Assembly (NCBI GenBank): GCA_030597965.1
Contig: JAUVQU010000020.1
Coordinates: 1 to 18,805, forward strand
Length of the DNA stretch: 18,805 bases
Reading direction: 5' to 3'
DNA from: Cellvibrionaceae bacterium
Lineage (GTDB): Bacteria > Pseudomonadota > Gammaproteobacteria > Pseudomonadales > Cellvibrionaceae
How positions within the stretch are numbered: the first letter of the stretch is position 1; each line of letters begins with the position of its first letter. The notes under the pieces were generated by a model. The model was not told the origin of the DNA and did not search any database. It worked only from the letters and a program-made list of their open reading frames with translations. The translations under genes were made by a program, and so were the position numbers. Of the stretch, positions 14,201-18,805 are shown piece after piece.

Positions 14201-14874
14201 GTAATACCCGCAGTTGGAATATCCGCGAACGCCTAGCGGGCGAGAAGGATACGTTGGGTTTGTATTTAACCGGTCACCCAATAGAAGAGTATCAGGGCGA
14301 ATTGAAGCACTTAGTCTCCTGTCGGATTAATGATTTGAAAGTCGATAAAAGCACACAACATGTTGCGGGTCTTGTGGTCGGTTTGCGGGTTATCAAAACC
14401 AAACGTGGCGATAATATGGCCATTGTGCAGCTGGATGATCGCTCTGGTCGAATTGATGCCACCGTTTTTTCTGAGGTTTTTGATACCTATCGGGAGAAGC
14501 TGGTGAAAGGTGCCATGTTGGTGATTGATGGTCAGGTGAGTGTTGATGATTACAATGGTGGCTTAAAAATCAGTGCCGAATCCATACGCGATCTAGCCGA
14601 TGCCCGTGTTGAATTGGCGCGAGGGCTTCGTATCCAGGTAGATAAACGTGTTGTCGATAATCAGTTCACCAGGCAATTATCAGAAATGCTCACGCCTTAT
14701 CGAGTGGCCGAGGGCTCGGAAAAACCGGGTTGTGTTGTGAATTTGAATTATCAGATGGCTACGGCGGAAGGGCAATTACGTTTTGGTCCAAATTGGCGAG
14801 TACACCCAGTGGATGAGCTGATGGAGTCATTGCGTGGAATCTTGGGGCGCGAGCAGGTACGCTTAGAGTATTGA
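11236..14874 (+). CDS. dnaE: DnaE, DNA polymerase III alpha subunit
   Basis: DnaE is the catalytic subunit of the replicative polymerase. The 1212-aa product exceeds the E. coli length (1160), mostly within the first 420 residues. Domains in order are: PHP domain (about 1-280, starting FIHLRVHTEFSLNDS); palm and thumb with catalytic aspartates in PDFDVDF (442-448) and the GPGRGSGAGSLVAY loop; FRPGPLDSGMVDDFVNRKHG and YGFNKSHSAAYALVSYQTAW; a tandem helix-hairpin-helix/fingers region; GMADLFGE (966-973) at the place of the internal clamp-binding motif; an OB fold (about 1040-1110, HVAGLVVGLRVIKTKRGDNM); and a C-terminal tau-binding domain. The ATG at 11236 gives the standard N-terminus but lacks an obvious Shine-Dalgarno. 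It stands alone, with accA 263 bp downstream; dnaE-accA adjacency is common in proteobacteria. Confidence 0.98.
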   Translation: MTQSFIHLRVHTEFSLNDSVVRIKPLVSTIKAMGMGAVAITDLCNFYGLIKFYTAAQGSGIKPIAGSDFWVRKKNSDEKPYLITLLAMNQQGYKNITELISLAYQQGQYLGDPYLTREWISEYADGVIALSGGREGNIGRNLLDGNTETAAELLVQWQYDFPGRFYLELQRAGRAGDEDYLHAAVALAAQYQCPVVATNDVRFLKTEEYDVHETRVCIGEGRALDDPRREHRYSEDQYLRTPAEMAELFADIPEALTNTVEIAKRCNLDIELGNYYLPDFPIPDDFEQDPFFAQRIPYETLQSWAAAQMVAKWQGKEQTPEYADMLKTNTFFQKVSYEGLFARLETILPDTQAADYQTRLKEYTDRLQFELDIIMQMGFPGYFLIVMDFIQWAKDNDIPVGPGRGSGAGSLVAYSQNITDLDPLLYDLLFERFLNPERVSMPDFDVDFCMDNRDKVISYVADTYGRDAVSQIITFGTMAAKAVVRDVARAQGKSYGLADKLSKMIPPDPGMKLQVAYEQEDILREFLAGDEQGREIWDMALKLEGLTRNVGKHAGGVVIAPTKLTDFSPLYCDESGSGLVTQYDKNDVEAAGLVKFDFLGLRTLTIIDWAKKMINVRRAKHGEEPLVIEDLPLDDVETFKLLKAAKTTAVFQLESRGMKDLISRLQPDNLEDMIALVALFRPGPLDSGMVDDFVNRKHGRAQVAYPDAKYQHEKLEPILKPTYGVIVYQEQVMQIAQELAGYSLGGADMLRRAMGKKKPEEMAKQRSTFEDGAKSEGVDPELAMKIFDLVEKFAGYGFNKSHSAAYALVSYQTAWLKTHYPAHFMAATMSSDMDKTDKVVTFIEECREMKLNLMPPDVNSGEFYFTVDDDDNIIYGLGAIKGLGEGPIESIIEARASGPFKDVFDFCDRIDPRKVNKRALDALIRSGAFDRISPKIELDYDRAVMHAAMPEAVKAAEQSAANVNAGMADLFGELVPSGDDGTDVYADFRNTRSWNIRERLAGEKDTLGLYLTGHPIEEYQGELKHLVSCRINDLKVDKSTQHVAGLVVGLRVIKTKRGDNMAIVQLDDRSGRIDATVFSEVFDTYREKLVKGAMLVIDGQVSVDDYNGGLKISAESIRDLADARVELARGLRIQVDKRVVDNQFTRQLSEMLTPYRVAEGSEKPGCVVNLNYQMATAEGQLRFGPNWRVHPVDELMESLRGILGREQVRLEY

Positions 14875-15137
14875 AACTCAATTAATCCGTTTGTGGGTGG
14901 ACTAATACTTTATCGCAGGCTAACTTATTAGTATCTTCAAATACTTCTTTATCGGAGTAAATTGGGGTATGTTGTACGAAGATAAATGCTGATAAGTGCT
15001 AAATACAAACATTTGTGGGTAGGGTCAAAAAATTCGACTCACTGGTTGCATTCGAGTAAGGTTGCCCATCGCTGATGGACTCCGATGCTCTATGTGGTGC
15101 TAAACTTGAACATGATATCTAGGGCTATAACGCTACT
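14875..15137 (+). other. Non-coding region between dnaE and accA
   Basis: I see no gene and no strong terminator after dnaE. TTTGTGGGT occurs twice (near 14890 and 15011). A small CCATC/GATGG hairpin lies at 15066-15078. Promoter-like TTGAAC (15106-15111) and TATAAC (15126-15131) are only 14 bp apart and just 7 bp from the accA start, so they are not convincing as a pair. Confidence 0.4.
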
Positions 15138-16085
15138 ATGAATCCAAATTATTTAGACTTTGAACAACCAATTGCTGACCTTGAAGCTAAAATTGAAGAG
15201 CTGCAGTTGGTTGGTAGTGACAATAATCTTAATATCGGCGAAGAAATTGCTAAGCTGCGCGATAAGAGTATTAAGCTGACCGAGAACATTTACGCGGACT
15301 TGAGCCCTTGGCAGGTCGTAAAGGTGGCTCGTCATCCTCAGCGTCCATATACCTCCGATTACATCTCACGCATGTTTACCGACTTTGATGAGTTACACGG
15401 TGATCGTCACTTTGGTGATGACGCCGCTATTATTGGTGGTGTGGCACGTTTAGACGGCAAGCCAGTGATGGTTATTGGTGAAGAGAAAGGCCGCAGCGTA
15501 AAAGATAAAGTAATGCGTAACTTCGGTATGCCGAAACCAGAAGGTTATCGCAAGGCACTGCGCCTTATGGAGATGGCCGAGCGTTTTAAAATGCCAGTGT
15601 TAACGCTGATTGATACTCCCGGGGCATACCCAGGTATTGACTCTGAGGAGCGCGGTATTTCTGAGGCGATTGCTCAGAATTTGGCGGTTATGTCTCGTTT
15701 ACGCACACCGATTATCTGTACAGTGATTGGTGAGGGTTCTTCTGGTGGTGCATTGGCCATTGGTGTTGGTGATCAGCTGAATATGCTGCAATACTCAACC
15801 TATTTTGTTATTTCACCTGAAGGCTGTGCCAATATTATTTGGAAAACTGTTGATAAAGCACCGTTGGCCGCAGAGGCCATGGGTGTGACTTCGGGCAATC
15901 TTGAAAAATTGGGCATTGTTGATGAAACCATCCCTGAACCTTTAGGTGGTGCTCACCGTGATTTAGACGCCATGGCGAATAAATTGCAGGGACGTTTGGT
16001 TGAGCAGGTTGATCGTTTGAATGCAGTTAATATCGATGAGTTGCTTGAGAAGCGCTATCAGCGTTTGATGAGTTACGGTAATTAA
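15138..16085 (+). CDS. accA: AccA, acetyl-CoA carboxylase carboxyltransferase subunit alpha
   Basis: AccA forms with AccD the carboxyltransferase that moves carboxyl from carboxybiotin to acetyl-CoA, giving malonyl-CoA for fatty-acid synthesis. The 315-aa product aligns by eye along its full length with E. coli AccA (319 aa): NYLDFEQPIADLEAKIEEL at the N-terminus, ARHPQRPYTSDYI, NFGMPKPEGYRKALRLMEMA, LIDTPGAYPGIDSEERG, the crotonase-fold oxyanion region VIGEGSSGGALAIGVGD, YFVISPEGCANIIWK, and the C-terminal KRYQRLMSYGN. The ATG at 15138 gives the standard start. The only Shine-Dalgarno-like AGGG (15121-15124) is 13 bp away, so initiation may be weak. A terminator follows. Confidence 0.98.
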   Translation: MNPNYLDFEQPIADLEAKIEELQLVGSDNNLNIGEEIAKLRDKSIKLTENIYADLSPWQVVKVARHPQRPYTSDYISRMFTDFDELHGDRHFGDDAAIIGGVARLDGKPVMVIGEEKGRSVKDKVMRNFGMPKPEGYRKALRLMEMAERFKMPVLTLIDTPGAYPGIDSEERGISEAIAQNLAVMSRLRTPIICTVIGEGSSGGALAIGVGDQLNMLQYSTYFVISPEGCANIIWKTVDKAPLAAEAMGVTSGNLEKLGIVDETIPEPLGGAHRDLDAMANKLQGRLVEQVDRLNAVNIDELLEKRYQRLMSYGN

Positions 16086-16121
16086 TTACAGCGTTAATTG
16101 ACTTGGTAAAGCTTCTCGTAA

Positions 16122-16147
16122 AAAAAACCCGCAATTGCGGGTTTTTT
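16122..16147. terminator. Bidirectional terminator between accA and the convergent thiolase-like gene
   Basis: AAAAAACCCGC (16122-16132) and GCGGGTTTTTT (16137-16147) pair perfectly around AATT. The element is fully symmetrical and can end transcripts from both the + strand accA and the - strand gene. Confidence 0.92.
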
Positions 16148-16201
16148 GTGTCTGCTGATTCACTTTTTTAAAATACGTTCAATAGGGCGGAGTCAGTAAC
16201 A

Positions 16202-17263
16202 TTATGCGGTGCTAAGAATGGCCGCCCCCTGCCGATACCCCAGTCCACCATTGCCATGCACCAACCCCAAGGTCTGACTTTCGTTAATTAAACGATGATG
16301 CATGGTAATCAAACCATTCAGTGCCGGATTATTCCAGGCTCCCCGCGCTAGATTCATACCACCAGTTACGGTGATTTTATGCTTCGCTAAAAAGTCAGGC
16401 AGTTCATCAAGGCTATTAATCAAACCGCTGTGCAACAGAAAGGCCATAGGCACAACCGGATAACAGGTATAAACGTCGAGCAGGGCTTCACCCTGCTGCA
16501 GGGCTGCTGCAAAATCTACTTCAGCTTCTGTGCAGGCTTGTTGATAGGCCTGGCGTAGATGCGCGTACTCGGCAATGGCTTTAATTTGTGCTTTGCCATC
16601 CTCATTCAAACGTCCCAAGCCGACGCTTCTTATTTCGGTGGCTTGGTTTGTATCGATGGCGAGCGTCTGCATCAGTGATTCACTGCAAATCAACACGCGC
16701 CCGCAAAAATCGATCACTGGATTGGCACAGTCGACGCCACGAAACAGGTCGGTTACTGGTTGGTACCAGCGTTCATCGGGTAAAGCTTCATCCAGATCAT
16801 TTGCGGCTACATAGTCGAGATAGCTGGTTTTGTGGTTTTCAAATAAGGCGGCGGCCATACGTTTAAATTGTTCGGCACTGAGATCGTGCTGTCGCATGAA
16901 CTCGTAGGACAGTTCGGTGTAGGCTTGGGTCAGGGGGTAGTCGGCCCCGTAGACGGCCATCATCTGTTGGCGCTCTCCACGTGAATAATCAGATTTAATG
17001 TGGTCCTGGCCGTGAATCACCACGGCTTTCCCGCCGTTATTAATTAATTGCAGCGCTTCAGTCAGCGCCTCAATAGGGGCGCAGCCACTGCGGAAGTGAC
17101 CTACTTCCTCGGGGCGGTGCCAGTCAGCGCGCAACGGATCTATTTCAAGCTGTTGAATATTAAAGCCGAGCTGTTGAATTTTTTGCTCTAGACTTTTGCA
17201 ATGATCGAGGTTGCCTTGGCCATCTACGATCTTGTCGGCGGCGATAATAAAGGCTTTGTTCAT
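16202..17263 (-). CDS. Divergent thiolase-like protein (acetyl-CoA acetyltransferase-related, activity uncertain)
   Basis: The 353-aa product resembles the SCP2/acetyl-CoA acetyltransferase branch of thiolases. Cys61 in RSGCAPIEALTEAL matches the nucleophile region and is followed by GKAVVIHGQDHIKS, like the strand-helix after the thiolase cysteine. YTELSYEFMRQHDLSAEQFKRMA (about 115-137) matches the SCP2-thiolase loop. DVYTCY (263-268) stands where that family has HDCF or DLYSCF; TVTGGMNLARGAWNNP (298-313) and LVHGNGG (334-340) match the C-terminal glycine loops. The protein is shorter than typical thiolases (about 390), lacks much of the usual N-terminus, and has no clear second catalytic cysteine. 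AGAGG (17273-17277 complement) lies 9 bp before the ATG. It sits after valS in the same direction, with a terminator between. Function unknown; degradative thiolysis is doubtful. Confidence 0.7.
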   Translation of the reverse strand: MNKAFIIAADKIVDGQGNLDHCKSLEQKIQQLGFNIQQLEIDPLRADWHRPEEVGHFRSGCAPIEALTEALQLINNGGKAVVIHGQDHIKSDYSRGERQQMMAVYGADYPLTQAYTELSYEFMRQHDLSAEQFKRMAAALFENHKTSYLDYVAANDLDEALPDERWYQPVTDLFRGVDCANPVIDFCGRVLICSESLMQTLAIDTNQATEIRSVGLGRLNEDGKAQIKAIAEYAHLRQAYQQACTEAEVDFAAALQQGEALLDVYTCYPVVPMAFLLHSGLINSLDELPDFLAKHKITVTGGMNLARGAWNNPALNGLITMHHRLINESQTLGLVHGNGGLGYRQGAAILSTA

Positions 17264-17309
17264 AGCGTGATGCCTCTGGGCTTAGGTGTCTGGTTAGTAG
17301 TTTGCATAA

Positions 17310-17343
17310 AAAAGGCCGCACACTGTTTAGTATACGGCCTTTT
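17310..17343 (-). terminator. Rho-independent terminator after valS
   Basis: AAAAGGCCG (17310-17318) and CGGCCTTTT (17335-17343) form a 9-bp stem with a 16-nt loop. Read on the - strand, the hairpin ends in TTTTTT, 44 bp after the valS stop and 47 bp before the thiolase-like start. Confidence 0.85.
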
Positions 17344-17349
17344 CTCTGG

Positions 17350-17370
17350 ATCCCAGATCAAGTCTGGGAT
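17350..17370. repeat. Small hairpin resembling a dispersed intergenic repeat
   Basis: ATCCCAGA (17350-17357) and TCTGGGAT (17363-17370) pair perfectly around TCAAG, followed by GACGGGG. This composition (GGATCCCxGATCAAGTCxGGGATGACGG) is familiar to me as a dispersed repeat in many proteobacterial genomes. Only one copy lies in the window. Confidence 0.5.
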
Positions 17371-17386
17371 GACGGGGGATGGCGCT

Positions 17387-18805
17387 TTAAAGCGTCGCCA
17401 ATTTCTCCAGCTGCTCTTCCAATTTACCCACAGCACTGCTCATGTCCGCCAGCTTGTCTTTTTCCTTTTGCACAACTTCTGCAGGGGCTTTGTCGACGAA
17501 CTTAGGGTTATTGAGTTTACCTTCGACGCGGCCCATATCCTTCTTGATCTTGTCGATTTCTTTATTGAGTCGGGCGCTTTCGGCGTCTTTATCAATCAGG
17601 CCAGCCAGCGGTACCAGTACTTCCATTTCACCGACCAGCTGGGTTGCGGCCATTGGCGCTTCGTCACCTTCGTTGAGCCAGGTGATGCTTTCCAATGATG
17701 CCAGTGCCGCAAGGTACTGACGGTTGGCTTCTAAGCGCTGTTTATCACTGTTGGAGCCGTTGACGAAGAAGACAGGCAGTTGCTTCGACGGTGGAATATT
17801 CATTTCGCCACGAATGTTACGCACACTCACGATCACACCTTTGAGCCAGTCGATATCGCTTTCGGCTGCAGGGTTAATCTGCGAGTCATCGGCTTCTGGG
17901 TAGGCGGCCATCATGATGCTTTCGGCTGCATCGCTCTCTGTTAAACCCGCTGCGCCATAGCCGGCCAGATCTTTAATCTGCTGCCAGATTTCTTCGGTGA
18001 TGAATGGAATCAGTGGGTGAGCCAACCTTAACGTGGCTTCCAATACCTGAACCAGTGTGCGACGGGTGCCGCGTTTGGCTTCAACGGTAGAGACGTCATC
18101 CGTCAGGATTGGTTTGGACAGCTCCAAGTACCAGCCACAGTATTCGTTCCAGATGAACTCGTACAAAGCTTGACTGGCCAAGTCGAAACGGTATTGGTCG
18201 AAGTGACCGCGCACGGTGGTAATGACTTGCTGTAGGCGGCTGATGATCCACTTGTCGGCCATGGACAGTTCAACGGCTTCACCGTTTGCTCCGCAATCAA
18301 CCAGCATGGCTGGTGTAATAGTTACCTTGCCGCCAGCAGCGGCTTCGAGGGCTGCTTCACCCACGGTGTTCATCATCACGTAGCGTGAGGCGTTCCAGAT
18401 TTTGTTGCAGAAGTTGCGGTAGCCTTCCAGGCGCTTCATGTCCCAGTTGATGTCACGGCCAGTTGAGGCCAGTGCCGCTAGGGTGAAGCGCAGCGCATCG
18501 GTACCGTAGGCTTCGATGCCATTGGCGAATTCTTTCTTGGTGCGCTTGCCAATCTTCTCGGCCAGCTTTGGCTGCATCATGTTGCCACAGCGTTTTGCTA
18601 ATAAGTCATCCAGGCCAATACCGTCGATGAGATCGATGGGGTCGAGCACGTTGCCCTTCGATTTTGACATCTTGTCGCCGGCTTCATCGCGGATCAGACC
18701 AGTGACGTAAACTGTTTTAAAGGGTACTTCTGGTTTGCCATTTTCGTCTTTCATGAAGTGCATGGTCATCATGATCATGCGGGCAACCCAGAAGAAGATG
18801 ATGTC
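17387..18805 (-). CDS. valS: ValS, valyl-tRNA synthetase, C-terminal part (5' end outside window)
   Basis: ValS charges tRNA-Val and edits mischarged threonine. The frame is open to the right edge, where DIIFFWVARMIMM precedes the first visible Met, so the 472 visible residues are roughly the C-terminal half. They contain the class I signature KMSKSKGNVLDP that closes the active site, FTLAALASTGRDINWDMKRLEGYRNFCNKIWNA, the anticodon-binding helical domain (about 160-320, with LRLAHPLIPFITEEIWQ), and a C-terminal coiled coil (about 400-472, ARLNKEIDKIKKDMGRVEGK, NPKFVDKAPAEVV) that contacts tRNA. The HIGH motif and editing domain lie outside the window. The stop is at 17387-17389. No defects are seen. 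Confidence 0.97.
   Translation of the reverse strand, partial: DIIFFWVARMIMMTMHFMKDENGKPEVPFKTVYVTGLIRDEAGDKMSKSKGNVLDPIDLIDGIGLDDLLAKRCGNMMQPKLAEKIGKRTKKEFANGIEAYGTDALRFTLAALASTGRDINWDMKRLEGYRNFCNKIWNASRYVMMNTVGEAALEAAAGGKVTITPAMLVDCGANGEAVELSMADKWIISRLQQVITTVRGHFDQYRFDLASQALYEFIWNEYCGWYLELSKPILTDDVSTVEAKRGTRRTLVQVLEATLRLAHPLIPFITEEIWQQIKDLAGYGAAGLTESDAAESIMMAAYPEADDSQINPAAESDIDWLKGVIVSVRNIRGEMNIPPSKQLPVFFVNGSNSDKQRLEANRQYLAALASLESITWLNEGDEAPMAATQLVGEMEVLVPLAGLIDKDAESARLNKEIDKIKKDMGRVEGKLNNPKFVDKAPAEVVQKEKDKLADMSSAVGKLEEQLEKLATL

Noticed and set aside
15106..15131. TTGAAC/TATAAC promoter directly before accA
   Set aside because: The spacing is only 14 bp and the -10 would end 6 bp before the ATG, leaving no room for a leader with a ribosome-binding site.
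17201..17698. 165-codon + strand frame opposite valS and the thiolase-like start
   Set aside because: It is antisense to well-conserved ValS coding sequence, crosses the valS terminator and repeat, and encodes nothing recognisable.
1..18805. CRISPR arrays, insertion sequences, phage or toxin-antitoxin genes
   Set aside because: Looked for on both strands; no regularly spaced repeats, transposase, integrase or paired small toxin-antitoxin frames were seen.

Overview
The window reads as chromosomal DNA of a gammaproteobacterium. The gene order ruvB-ybgC-tolQRAB-pal-cpoB-queE-queC-tRNA-Lys followed by nadA matches the arrangement I know from Pseudomonas and relatives, and the protein details (TolB ending in WSPYF, long DnaE, AccA close to the E. 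coli protein) fit a marine Pseudomonadales/Cellvibrionales-type organism. That placement is inferred from sequence feel and synteny, not from a search. Base composition and codon use look even across the window, with no sign of an integrated element.

Layout. Bases 1-276 hold the end of ruvB (Holliday-junction helicase). Bases 283-5486 hold the Tol-Pal cluster on the + strand: thioesterase ybgC, inner-membrane motor tolQ/tolR, bridge tolA, periplasmic tolB, outer-membrane lipoprotein pal and periplasmic coordinator cpoB. Together they energise outer-membrane constriction at division. A terminator follows at 5521-5545, then a promoter for queE and queC (7-deazaguanine/queuosine precursor synthesis). 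tRNA-Lys(UUU) lies at 7123-7198 with a very long hairpin terminator.

Bases 7199-7496 are an untranslated leader rich in inverted repeats. It precedes three less usual genes: a glutamine-synthetase-fold amidoligase (7497-8528), an overlapping class I glutamine amidotransferase/peptidase C26 protein (8525-9328), and a YqaA/DedA-type membrane protein (9375-9809). This trio sits between tRNA-Lys and nadA and is the best candidate here for an incompletely described system: a pair that could make and break amide bonds on an unknown substrate, possibly at the membrane.

The rest is housekeeping: nadA (quinolinate synthase, start best placed at 9872), a 293-bp gap holding a terminator and a striking nested palindrome, dnaE (replicative polymerase alpha), a 263-bp gap, and accA (acetyl-CoA carboxylase carboxyltransferase alpha) ending in a symmetrical terminator. 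On the - strand are a divergent thiolase-like protein (17263-16202) and the C-terminal part of valS (valyl-tRNA synthetase, running off the right edge), separated by a terminator hairpin and a dispersed-repeat-like hairpin.
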